A DNA stretch of 37,032 nucleotides from an uncultured Bacteroidales bacterium (GTDB lineage Bacteria > Bacteroidota > Bacteroidia > Bacteroidales > FEN-979): contig CAJAUM010000141.1 of assembly GCA_903945175.1 (NCBI GenBank), positions 1 through 37,032 on the forward strand, written 5' to 3'. The translations under genes were made by a program, and so were the position numbers. The notes below the pieces were generated by a model, which ran no database searches, was not told the DNA's origin, and saw only the letters and a program-made list of their open reading frames with translations. Below, piece by piece: positions 18,184 through 26,289 of the stretch (its first letter is position 1; every line of letters starts with the position of its first letter).

Positions 18184-20112
18184 ATGAAGTTAATATTGAT
18201 ACTTATACCATTGCTGCCGCTCCTCGGATTTCTATTCCTGGGACTGGGGTTTAAATCCATCCCTAAAAAGGTCACATCCATTGTTGGCCCCGGAACAATC
18301 CTGGCATCATTTATTTTATCCATCATCACCTTCATCCACCTTACACAACAGGCCGGCACACAGTCATCCCTGTTTCCCCATTCAGATGTTTATACATTGT
18401 TTTCCTGGATCTCCATCGGCTCCCTCGACATCTCCTTTTCCTTCCTGATCGACCCGCTTTCAGTCCTGATGCTGCTCGTCGTTACCGGTGTCGGGTTTCT
18501 TATCCATGTTTATTCGGTCGGGTATATGAAAGATGATCCGGGCTACAACCGGTTCTTTGCCTACATGAATCTGTTTGTTTTTTTCATGCTGTTGCTTGTG
18601 ATGGGCGCTAACTATCCCATCATGTTCATCGGCTGGGAGGGAGTAGGGCTTTGTTCATACCTGCTCATCGGCTTCTGGTTTAAAAATCATGAATATAACA
18701 ATGCAGCCAATAAGGCTTTTATCATGAACCGCATTGGCGACCTGGGATTCCTGCTGGGTATGTTTCTGCTCTTTACTACTTTTCAGAGCCTCAATTACCA
18801 GGATATCTTTTCACAGGCCAAGGGAATGACCTCAGGAAACGGCACACTGGTTGCCATAACCTTGCTTTTATTTATTGGCGCTGTCGGGAAAAGCGCCCAG
18901 ATCCCGCTCTACACCTGGCTGCCCGATGCCATGGCCGGACCCACTCCGGTTTCAGCACTCATCCATGCCGCAACCATGGTCACTGCAGGAGTATATATGA
19001 TCGCCCGTTCCAACATTCTCTACGTCCTGTCACCGGCTACCATGGAGATCATTGGCATTACGGCCATCACCACTGCACTTTTTGCCGCATCCATCGCCAT
19101 TTTCCAAAACGATATCAAGAAGATACTGGCCTATTCGACGATCAGCCAGTTGGGATACATGTTTGCCGCGCTCAGTATCGGAGCCTTCACCGGCGCCATG
19201 TTCCATCTCACCACCCATGCTTTTTTTAAGGCCCTGCTCTTCCTTGCTGCAGGCAGCGTGATCCACGCCATCGGCGGAGGACAGGACATCCGCAACATGG
19301 GCGGACTGCGTAAGAAACTACCGAAAACATACTGGACCTTCCTGATTGCCACCCTTGCTATTGCGGGTATTCCTCCTTTTTCGGGCTTTTTCTCCAAGGA
19401 CGAGATCCTTTCAAAAGCCTTTGAATTCAACCATGTCACCTGGTTTGCATTGGCAGTTGGGGCCTTCATGACCGCATTTTATATGTTCCGCCTTTTTTAC
19501 CTGACATTTTTCAGAGCGTTTCGAGGAACAGAGGAAGAGAAGCATCACTTGCATGAGTCCCCTGCAGTGATGACCACCCCGCTGATTGTGCTTTCTGTTC
19601 TTGCAGCCATTGGAGGGGTGCTCAACATTCCTGTCCTGTTTGGGGGCGAAAACTGGCTTTCCGGCTTCCTGGCTCCTGTTTTTGCTGATGCCATGGCAGT
19701 CAAGGTACAACCGGCAGCGCTTTCACATGCCACCGAATGGCTGCTCATGGCTACCACCCTTGCAGGGTGTCTCGTGACCATATTCTGGGCCTGGCGCCGG
19801 TATGTAAAACAGGAGAACGGATTGCTTCCGGATGAGGCAAAGCGATCCCTCCTGGTTCAGCTCATTTCAAAAAAATATTACATCGACGAACTGTACGATT
19901 TCGTATTTGTGAAACCTTCGTTGTGGTGTTCTCGCTACCTTCACCAGGTGGTTGAACTCCGCTTCATCGACCGCATCGTGAACGGTGTTGGACAAGTGGT
20001 GATATGGACCGGCAACACGGTGCGGTACGTCCAGACCGGCAATGTGGGTTTTTACATGTTTATCATGATCCTGGGGATCATCCTGATTTTGTTTTTTAAT
20101 ATCCTGATCTGA
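18184..20112 (+). CDS. nuoL: NADH-quinone oxidoreductase subunit L
   Basis: This is the largest antiporter-like subunit of complex I (642 residues, about 16 helices). Conserved signatures include FIGWEGVGLCSYLLIGFWF with the key glutamate, GAVGKSAQIPLYTWLPDAMAGPTPVSALIH, and AAGSVIHAIGGGQDIRNMGGL. The C-terminal 130 residues include the charged amphipathic helix expected for the lateral arm. ATG at 18184 is preferred to the TTG immediately before it. Confidence 0.96.
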   Translation: MKLILILIPLLPLLGFLFLGLGFKSIPKKVTSIVGPGTILASFILSIITFIHLTQQAGTQSSLFPHSDVYTLFSWISIGSLDISFSFLIDPLSVLMLLVVTGVGFLIHVYSVGYMKDDPGYNRFFAYMNLFVFFMLLLVMGANYPIMFIGWEGVGLCSYLLIGFWFKNHEYNNAANKAFIMNRIGDLGFLLGMFLLFTTFQSLNYQDIFSQAKGMTSGNGTLVAITLLLFIGAVGKSAQIPLYTWLPDAMAGPTPVSALIHAATMVTAGVYMIARSNILYVLSPATMEIIGITAITTALFAASIAIFQNDIKKILAYSTISQLGYMFAALSIGAFTGAMFHLTTHAFFKALLFLAAGSVIHAIGGGQDIRNMGGLRKKLPKTYWTFLIATLAIAGIPPFSGFFSKDEILSKAFEFNHVTWFALAVGAFMTAFYMFRLFYLTFFRAFRGTEEEKHHLHESPAVMTTPLIVLSVLAAIGGVLNIPVLFGGENWLSGFLAPVFADAMAVKVQPAALSHATEWLLMATTLAGCLVTIFWAWRRYVKQENGLLPDEAKRSLLVQLISKKYYIDELYDFVFVKPSLWCSRYLHQVVELRFIDRIVNGVGQVVIWTGNTVRYVQTGNVGFYMFIMILGIILILFFNILI

Positions 20113-20114
20113 CC

Positions 20115-21563
20115 ATGCTGACGATACTGCTCATATTGTTGCCGCTTGCCCTTTCGCTGATCATCCTTATCTTTAAGGAGGAGAAAGCCATCAGACAATT
20201 CGCGTTGGCCGGGTCACTGATCGAATTTGGCGTCGGCGTGGCCGCCTTTATCCAGTATAAAACCTCCTGCCATTGCAACTTGTTGTTTACGACCGACTGG
20301 CTTGCCACCCTGGGCGTCAGCCTTAAGTTCGGGATGGATGGCATCAGCCTGCTGCTGGTCATGCTTACCACCTTTCTGCTACCCATCATCATCCTCGCCT
20401 CTTTTAATCACGCATACAGCCGCCCTTCAGCCTTTTACAGTCTCATCCTGTTGATGGAGATGGCTTTGATCGGTGTATTCACATCGTTCGACGGACTGAT
20501 CTTTTACATTTTCTGGGAGCTGGCGCTTATCCCGGCCTATTTTATCTGTGCCGTCTGGGGAGGCGATGACCGGATCCGGATCACTTTTAAATTCTTTATT
20601 TACACTTTCGTGGGAAGTCTGTTCATGCTGGTCGCCTTGATCTACCTCTATTTCAGAACTCCCCTTCCGCACTCTTTTGATTTTCAGGGGCTCTATGCAG
20701 TCAGATTGAATCCCGGGGAGCAAACATGGATCTTCCTGGCCTTTTTCCTGGCCTTTGTCGTTAAAATTCCCATCTTTCCTTTCCATACCTGGCAGCCCGA
20801 TACCTACTCAGGAGCGCCTGCGACCGGAAGCATGCTGCTGGCGGGCATCATGCTGAAAATGGGCCTTTACGGGATGATCCGCTGGATGATCCCCATTTGC
20901 AATGATGCTGTGCAGGAGTGGGGAGGCGTTGCCATGATCCTGGCCATCACCGGGATTGTGTATGCTTCGCTCATAGCCATCAGGCAAAACGACATGAAAC
21001 GGCTCATTGCTTACTCTTCCATTGCCCATGTCGGGCTTATTGCTGCAGGCCTTTTGTCGCTGACTACCTATGCAATGCAGGGCGCCGTGATCCAGATGGT
21101 GTCGCACGGGATCAATATCGTGGGACTTTTCATCATCATCGATCTTATTGAACAACGCACAAAGACGCGAAACATAAGCAATCTGGGCGGCATTGCCCGA
21201 ACAGCCCCAAGGCTGGCGATCTTTTTCATGCTCTTCCTTCTGGCAAGTATTGCCTTGCCGCTCACCAACAGTTTTGTCGGCGAATTTCTCCTGCTTCTTG
21301 GGCTGTTCGAATATTCAGCCATATTTGCTGCAGTAGCCGGATTGACTATAATTTTCAGTGCAGTGTATATGCTCTGGATGTACCAGCGAACCATGCTGGG
21401 GAAGGCCAATGAATTCACTGAAAACATCCATGACCTGACCTGGACCGAAATGGCCGCCCTGGTGCCCTTGGTTGTGATGGTCTTCTGGATAGGGATGTTC
21501 CCGGGTCTCTTCCTGAATGTGGCATTGCCCGATGTGATGCAAATATTGAATTACACCAAGTAA
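20115..21563 (+). CDS. nuoM: NADH-quinone oxidoreductase subunit M
   Basis: This antiporter-like proton-pumping subunit (482 residues, about 14 helices) has FYIFWELALIPAYFICAVWGG with the essential glutamate, VKIPIFPFHTWQPDTYSGAP, and YSSIAHVGLIAAGLL. It begins two bases after the nuoL stop. The 63-nt gap to nuoN contains ATTCGTC repeats. Confidence 0.96.
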   Translation: MLTILLILLPLALSLIILIFKEEKAIRQFALAGSLIEFGVGVAAFIQYKTSCHCNLLFTTDWLATLGVSLKFGMDGISLLLVMLTTFLLPIIILASFNHAYSRPSAFYSLILLMEMALIGVFTSFDGLIFYIFWELALIPAYFICAVWGGDDRIRITFKFFIYTFVGSLFMLVALIYLYFRTPLPHSFDFQGLYAVRLNPGEQTWIFLAFFLAFVVKIPIFPFHTWQPDTYSGAPATGSMLLAGIMLKMGLYGMIRWMIPICNDAVQEWGGVAMILAITGIVYASLIAIRQNDMKRLIAYSSIAHVGLIAAGLLSLTTYAMQGAVIQMVSHGINIVGLFIIIDLIEQRTKTRNISNLGGIARTAPRLAIFFMLFLLASIALPLTNSFVGEFLLLLGLFEYSAIFAAVAGLTIIFSAVYMLWMYQRTMLGKANEFTENIHDLTWTEMAALVPLVVMVFWIGMFPGLFLNVALPDVMQILNYTK

Positions 21564-21596
21564 ATAAAACAGCATGATTAAAATGCAAAATCACAA

Positions 21597-21624
21597 ATTC
21601 GTCATTCGTCATTCGTCATTCATC
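21597..21624 (+). repeat. 7-bp repeat (ATTCGTC x3 plus ATTCATC) before nuoN
   Basis: Three perfect 7-bp units and one variant end three bases before the nuoN ATG. The same unit occurs inside the transglutaminase-like gene at 25025-25059. Confidence 0.92.
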
Positions 21625-21626
21625 TC

Positions 21627-23003
21627 ATGACCACGATCATCTCCATAACCATACTTGGCATTCTGGTTCTCTTTCTTGGGATCCAGAAGAAACAGTCATG
21701 GCTGTTGCCAGTTATCCTGGTGGGCCTGGCAACATCGATGATCCTTACCATCCTCGATTGGAACACCGCCCGTTCCTACTACCACGAAATGCTCATCATC
21801 GACAAAACATCGGTCGCCTTCAGTTTGGTCCTCATCTTCTCTACTTTCCTCATTTTTTCTCTTGCATCCCACTATTACCGGGGAGTTGAGCGACCACTCG
21901 ACGATATCTACGGGGTCATGATCTTTGCCCTCGTCGGGGCGGTGATGATGACCTCTTACGGCAACCTGATCATGCTTTTCCTGGGGATCGAAACCCTGTC
22001 CATTGCACTATACGTGCTTGCCGGTAGTCATAAGGAGGCCATTACATCCAATGAAGCGACACTTAAATATTTCCTTCTCGGCTCCTTCCTTTCAGGATTC
22101 CTGTTATTTGGGATTGCATTGATCTATGGCTCAACCGGATCATTCGACCTGCAGAAGATATCTGTTTTTGTTGCTGCCTGCCATGGAATCTACCCACCCA
22201 TGTTCCTCGCCGGGCTATTCCTGCTCATCATCGGACTGGCTTTTAAAATTGCCATCGCTCCCTTCCATTTCTGGGCTCCTGATGTGTATGAGGGCACCCC
22301 CACCCTGCTCACGGCCTTTATGGCTACCGTGGTGAAAACCGCCTCCATCGTGGCGATGTACCGTTTTTTTACCCATACTTTTTATGGCATTCACGGGGTA
22401 TGGGAAACTACGATCTGGATCCTGGCGGTACTTACCATGCTGCTGGGAAACCTTACCGGTCTGTACCAGCCCAATCTCAAGCGGATGCTGGCCTATTCAA
22501 GCATCAGCCATTCGGGATATATGCTGCTGGCGGTGGTGGCCTTCAGCCCTATGTCAAACAATGCATTGCTATTCTATACGCTCTCCTATTCCATTGCCAC
22601 CATCCTGGCCTTCGCCATTCTGATCCTGATTCGCGAAGCGCATGGGAATGACTACTTCAGCTCACTGAACGGCATGGCAAAAACCAATCCTCTGGAGGCC
22701 TTCTGCCTTACAATTGCCATGCTTTCACTCACGGGAATACCGCCGCTGGCAGGTTTTATGGCAAAATACTACCTTTTTACCACTGCCCTTGAAAAGGGAC
22801 TGCTCTGGCTGGTCCTTGTTGCCATTGCAGGATCGGCCATCAGTGTGGCCTATTATTTCAAACCCATCATGGCCATGTATTTGAAAGAGTCAAATGAGGT
22901 AAAACTTAACGTGGGACGCTCTTACAAAGTCCATCTGATGTTTATGACCTTGCTGGTCATTCTGATAGGGGTACTGCCGTTTTTGGTAATGGGAATCTTA
23001 TAG
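21627..23003 (+). CDS. nuoN: NADH-quinone oxidoreductase subunit N
   Basis: This is the last complex I gene and the third antiporter-like pump (458 residues, about 14 helices). Signatures include LIMLFLGIETLSIALYVLAG with the conserved glutamate, FKIAIAPFHFWAPDVYEGTPT, and YSSISHSGYMLLAVVAF. The start follows the 7-bp repeat. The 3' end overlaps the convergent ferritin-like gene by 6 bp, so no terminator can be seen between them. Confidence 0.96.
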   Translation: MTTIISITILGILVLFLGIQKKQSWLLPVILVGLATSMILTILDWNTARSYYHEMLIIDKTSVAFSLVLIFSTFLIFSLASHYYRGVERPLDDIYGVMIFALVGAVMMTSYGNLIMLFLGIETLSIALYVLAGSHKEAITSNEATLKYFLLGSFLSGFLLFGIALIYGSTGSFDLQKISVFVAACHGIYPPMFLAGLFLLIIGLAFKIAIAPFHFWAPDVYEGTPTLLTAFMATVVKTASIVAMYRFFTHTFYGIHGVWETTIWILAVLTMLLGNLTGLYQPNLKRMLAYSSISHSGYMLLAVVAFSPMSNNALLFYTLSYSIATILAFAILILIREAHGNDYFSSLNGMAKTNPLEAFCLTIAMLSLTGIPPLAGFMAKYYLFTTALEKGLLWLVLVAIAGSAISVAYYFKPIMAMYLKESNEVKLNVGRSYKVHLMFMTLLVILIGVLPFLVMGIL

Positions 23004-23459
23004 AAACTTCTCAATCTCCCCCGCATGCTCCTTCTCCTCATCGATGATCTGCTGCACCAGGCGTTTTGAATCGCTGCGGGTATATTTCAGCAGCTCCGTG
23101 TAAAAGGCGACACTGTCATTTTCAAATTTAAAGGCGACATCAAGTCCCTCTTTAGGTGTTGTGAGCGTCTTGGCCAGGTTTTTACCAGAATCTGATTTCC
23201 CGAAAATATGCGATTCTGCAAGGTGGTTGATATAGGCTGAAGCATCTTCTGTGCTGAAATCAAAACTCTCGGCATCAAACTTTTCTGCAAGTCGCTGGAA
23301 AACGGCAATATGCACGATCTCCTTTTCTGCCAGGTCGAAGAATAACCGCCTGATTTCAGTATCTTCTTTAATCATATTCGCTGCTGCGGTATAAAACGCA
23401 TTGCCGTTCTCTTCAATTCGTACGGCGATTTCCACGATTTCTTGTCCGGAGTAATACAT
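22998..23459 (-). CDS. Ferritin-like/rubrerythrin-domain protein
   Basis: The 153-residue four-helix protein has paired di-iron motifs: a helix with Glu16-Glu17 (VRIEENGNAFY), a helix with Glu47-x-x-His50 (AEKEIVHIAVF), and a second half with FENDSVAFY and DEEKEHAGEI. This is the pattern of the rubrerythrin ferritin-like domain without the rubredoxin tail. Such proteins usually detoxify peroxide or handle iron. It converges on nuoN. It is probably independent of the nuo operon. Confidence 0.8.
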   Translation of the reverse strand: MYYSGQEIVEIAVRIEENGNAFYTAAANMIKEDTEIRRLFFDLAEKEIVHIAVFQRLAEKFDAESFDFSTEDASAYINHLAESHIFGKSDSGKNLAKTLTTPKEGLDVAFKFENDSVAFYTELLKYTRSDSKRLVQQIIDEEKEHAGEIEKFL

Positions 23460-23479
23460 ATGGTAGAATTTTTGTGCAG

Positions 23480-23487
23480 CAAAATTA
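23480..23487 (-). promoter_or_regulatory. -7 box of the ferritin-like gene
   Basis: The minus strand reads TAATTTTG (TAnnTTTG) 20 nt before the start codon. The nearest TTTG upstream is 25 bp away, longer than the usual spacing. Confidence 0.4.
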
Positions 23488-23584
23488 TAAAAAAATCCAA
23501 TGATTTTGAGGACAAATGGCGCGCCGGCAGATAAATAGTGAAAAAGCGGGGCAACGGCTAAATCTCATTCCTGTCGATTATTCG

Positions 23585-23592
23585 TATCTTTG
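23585..23592 (+). promoter_or_regulatory. -7 box of the transglutaminase-like gene
   Basis: TATCTTTG is followed by GCACC, a common initiation context in bacteroidetes. The 5' leader that follows consists almost entirely of two repeat arrays before the ATG at 23744. No clear -33 box is seen. Confidence 0.5.
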
Positions 23593-23606
23593 CACCCCGG
23601 AAAAAA

Positions 23607-23670
23607 GTGACAAGGTAACAGGGTGACAAAGTAACAGAGTGACAAAGTGACAAGGTAACAGGGTGGCAAG
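23607..23670 (+). repeat. 8-bp tandem array (8 units) in the leader of the transglutaminase-like gene
   Basis: The units are GTGACAAG, GTAACAGG, GTGACAAA, GTAACAGA, GTGACAAA, GTGACAAG, GTAACAGG and GTGGCAAG. The same family fills the nuo gaps. It begins 14 nt after the TATCTTTG box and is followed at once by a 7-bp array. Confidence 0.95.
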
Positions 23671-23676
23671 ATAATT

Positions 23677-23704
23677 GGTCATTGGTCACTGGTCATTGGT
23701 CATT
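23677..23704 (+). repeat. 7-bp array GGTCATT (4 units, one GGTCACT)
   Basis: Four head-to-tail 7-bp units lie directly downstream of the 8-bp array. An ATG at 23675 reads through this array (VIGHWSLVI) but is not a credible start for the gene that follows. Confidence 0.93.
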
Positions 23705-23743
23705 CCCTTTGTCTGGCATGGCTTCGCTTCAACCCTAAAAATA

Positions 23744-25462
23744 ATGGATAAGAAAACCCTCGAAAAATACAGCTCCGCCTTCACCCTGAGCGACATGGAG
23801 ATCTTCATCTTTCCGGATCTTTTGTATGCGCTGGTGCTGGCCAATATCATGTCGCCTGAAATCTGGAAATGGCGGGAAGACCCATGGTTTACAGGGATTG
23901 GCAAGATGGGCCCCCTGAAAAAAATCCACCGCGTTAAACAGTACGTAATGGAGCATTACAACTTCAACCTCGACCTGGAAACCTGGGGCCTTACCGACAA
24001 ACAAACGGAGATAAACCGCTTCAACGATTTTGTTGATATGGAAATGCTCTCCAGGTCCAATGCACTTTTTGGCTACGAGGGAGACAAGTATTATTTCGAC
24101 ATGGACATCCGCCGCCATTTTGGCCTTGATAAATTCGATTCCGATATTATCCCTTACTGGAAAACGGAGACCGTGGAGGCCATGAATGCATTCCGGTACA
24201 AACCCAACCACCAGGCGGGTGCAGGGGAATGCGTTTCACTGGCATGCTTGTATGCCGCGGCCCTGTTCATCGTAGCCGAAGTGCCCCTCGAAAAGATATT
24301 CCTGATGGGAACCCCGCTTCATTCCCAAAACTTTATTATGGTCGATGAAGGGGTGCTCACCAATAACCGCCGTATTGTCACCAAATCGATGTGGTACAAT
24401 GGCACCGAATTGTCGGCCCTTGCACGCAGGGCGCTTGAGCATGAACAGGTAACCTACATCGCCCACAGCAGCGGATGGATTCACTCCATGTATCCCGAAG
24501 CCACCATCGATACAGTGGAATATCAATTATTTCGCGAGAAATTGACCAAATACCTCCAAACGACGATTGACTTCGAAATTTTTATGAATTTTTTGCGCGA
24601 TTACAGCCGTCATCAAAAATTCTTTCAGCTATGTTTCCAATGCCAGGGGGCCAATCGCTTTATTCAGCTTGAAAAGGCTTTTGGATACGAACACGGCAGC
24701 AAAAACCGGCTTGGTGATAAAACCGGACGAAAACTGTATTGCGAAATGGATGAGGAGGATCTTTATCTCCAGCCCATCGATCACAGGTATAGGATTTATC
24801 ATGAGGACGAACTGTTTGAATTGAAACCTTACCAGGCTTTCATTGATGCCCTGAAAAACAGCTTCCCCGGTCTTGTACAACATGCTGAATTCTTCGCTGA
24901 TCTGAAAAAATTCGTTCATACCGTACCCCATCTGCCATCAACTAAAAAAGAGTTCACGGTCGCCCGGCCGATCAAAATATCTCCCGGCCAATCCCGCGAA
25001 GAGATCATAACCTATCTCTCATCTATTCGTCATTCGTCATTCGTCATTCGTCATTCGGAATCGACATCCCTTATCGCCGACCTCGCCTTCTATGCCGGAA
25101 GATATATGGATTCATGTGACTGGAAACCTTTTTTCAAGGCGGCATTCGAACGCAACCCGGTCTCAGTGGAACATTTCCGCGACACAGACCTGCAGGCCGT
25201 TCATGCCCAGCTTCAATCATGGCCAAACGAATCGATATACGATGGGAACCGGCTCGCCCTGCCCGATGAGGTTGTGAATTATCTGCGAGGCGATGGAATC
25301 GAAAAGGCCATCACCCTGGTAAATGTTGCAAAGGCTCGCCACCTGGAGGTTTCATTGGAACAGCACAACAATATGATCACAGTACGACACGGGAAATTAA
25401 AGTTTGATTTCACAACAGTGAAAAAATCGAGTTACATTTGGAATAATCTGCCGATATTGTAG
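23744..25462 (+). CDS. Transglutaminase-like (papain-fold) protein of unknown function
   Basis: This 572-residue cytoplasmic-looking protein has no signal peptide. Residues about 157-201 read like a transglutaminase-like core: Cys163 in AGAGECVSLACLYAAAL, His193 in GTPLHSQNFIMVDEG and Asp201 nearby, a plausible Cys-His-Asp triad. I do not recognise the remaining domains. The start at 23744 (MDKKTLEKY) was chosen because the upstream ATG at 23675 translates repeat DNA. A block of ATTCGTC repeats encodes IRHSSFVIRHS at about residues 428-439, an in-frame insertion. The function is unknown; protein crosslinking, proteolysis or a structural role are all possible. Confidence 0.65.
   Translation: MDKKTLEKYSSAFTLSDMEIFIFPDLLYALVLANIMSPEIWKWREDPWFTGIGKMGPLKKIHRVKQYVMEHYNFNLDLETWGLTDKQTEINRFNDFVDMEMLSRSNALFGYEGDKYYFDMDIRRHFGLDKFDSDIIPYWKTETVEAMNAFRYKPNHQAGAGECVSLACLYAAALFIVAEVPLEKIFLMGTPLHSQNFIMVDEGVLTNNRRIVTKSMWYNGTELSALARRALEHEQVTYIAHSSGWIHSMYPEATIDTVEYQLFREKLTKYLQTTIDFEIFMNFLRDYSRHQKFFQLCFQCQGANRFIQLEKAFGYEHGSKNRLGDKTGRKLYCEMDEEDLYLQPIDHRYRIYHEDELFELKPYQAFIDALKNSFPGLVQHAEFFADLKKFVHTVPHLPSTKKEFTVARPIKISPGQSREEIITYLSSIRHSSFVIRHSESTSLIADLAFYAGRYMDSCDWKPFFKAAFERNPVSVEHFRDTDLQAVHAQLQSWPNESIYDGNRLALPDEVVNYLRGDGIEKAITLVNVAKARHLEVSLEQHNNMITVRHGKLKFDFTTVKKSSYIWNNLPIL
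25025..25059 (+). repeat. 7-bp repeat ATTCGTC inside a coding sequence (4 units plus a variant)
   Basis: Four perfect ATTCGTC units and one ATTCGGA keep the reading frame of the transglutaminase-like gene and give the motif IRHSSFVIRHS. The identical unit precedes nuoN. Confidence 0.93.
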
Positions 25463-25497
25463 AGCCATTCCCATAACATTCGAAAACAATCCTGACT

Positions 25498-26241
25498 ATG
25501 AAAAAATGTATGATCGCTGCAGTTTTGATATTATCAATGCTGCAGGGGACATTCCCGCTGTTCGCCCAGAAAGGCCAATCTGAAGCAGAAGTAGCAGTTT
25601 CCCAGGCAAAAATCAATCCCGACAGTACAATAAAGACTGACAGCCTCTCCTGTGGCCTTCTTAACTATGGGGGACAGGTGTACCATACCGTGAAAATCGG
25701 CAGTCAATGCTGGATGAGTGACAACCTGAATATCGGGAAATGGACTGATGAAAGCCAGATTCAAAAAGAGCAGGATAACGGGGTCATTGAAAAGTATTGC
25801 TACGGCAACGATTTTACCCAGTGCGATTTCTGGGGAGGTCTTTACCAGTGGGATGAATTGATGGCCTATTCGCTGGTTTCGGGGGCACAGGGAATTTGCC
25901 CTACAGGATGGCATGTTCCATCGAGCCAGGATTGGAAGAACCTGATCAGGTACCTTGGCATGAATTCGGAGGCGGGGGGAAAACTCAAATCCACCCTGAG
26001 CTGGCAAAACCCAAACGTCGGCGCCACCAATTTCAGCGGTTTTTCAGCGCTTCCGGGAGGATATTACGATTTCATGGCCAAGCAATGGCATGATTTGTAC
26101 CGGGAGGGTTATTACTGGTCATCTGAGATCATTTCAAAAGGCACGGCCGTTGGCGTATACCTGGAATACCGCACCAGTGGCGTCACCATGTATGAGGAGT
26201 ATCAGCCCAGTGCTTTGTCTGTCAGGTGCATCAAAAATTGA
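25498..26241 (+). CDS. Secreted FISUMP-domain protein
   Basis: The 247-residue product has a signal peptide (MKKCMIAAVLILSM to FPLFAQ). From about residue 57 it carries a Fibrobacter succinogenes major paralogous (FISUMP) domain, with YGGQVYHTVKIGSQCWMSDN, a GGLYQWDELM motif, CPTGWHVPSSQDW and terminal SVRCIKN. FISUMP domains are common in secreted or surface proteins of Bacteroidota and Fibrobacteres; their function is not established. The spacing of 35 nt allows co-transcription with the upstream gene. Confidence 0.85.
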   Translation: MKKCMIAAVLILSMLQGTFPLFAQKGQSEAEVAVSQAKINPDSTIKTDSLSCGLLNYGGQVYHTVKIGSQCWMSDNLNIGKWTDESQIQKEQDNGVIEKYCYGNDFTQCDFWGGLYQWDELMAYSLVSGAQGICPTGWHVPSSQDWKNLIRYLGMNSEAGGKLKSTLSWQNPNVGATNFSGFSALPGGYYDFMAKQWHDLYREGYYWSSEIISKGTAVGVYLEYRTSGVTMYEEYQPSALSVRCIKN

Positions 26242-26266
26242 CCTGCCGGCCAGTTTCTAAATTTCC

Positions 26267-26274
26267 TACCTTTG
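26267..26274 (+). promoter_or_regulatory. -7 promoter box of glyS
   Basis: TACCTTTG (TAnnTTTG) lies 15 nt before the glyS ATG. No TTTG is present at the standard distance upstream; the nearest TTG is 26 bp away. Confidence 0.45.
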
Positions 26275-26289
26275 TGGCCCTAATTCAGA

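Noticed and set aside
23675-23743. N-terminal extension of the transglutaminase-like protein
   Set aside because: The extension translates the GGTCATT array and following leader; the ATG at 23744 gives a normal start.
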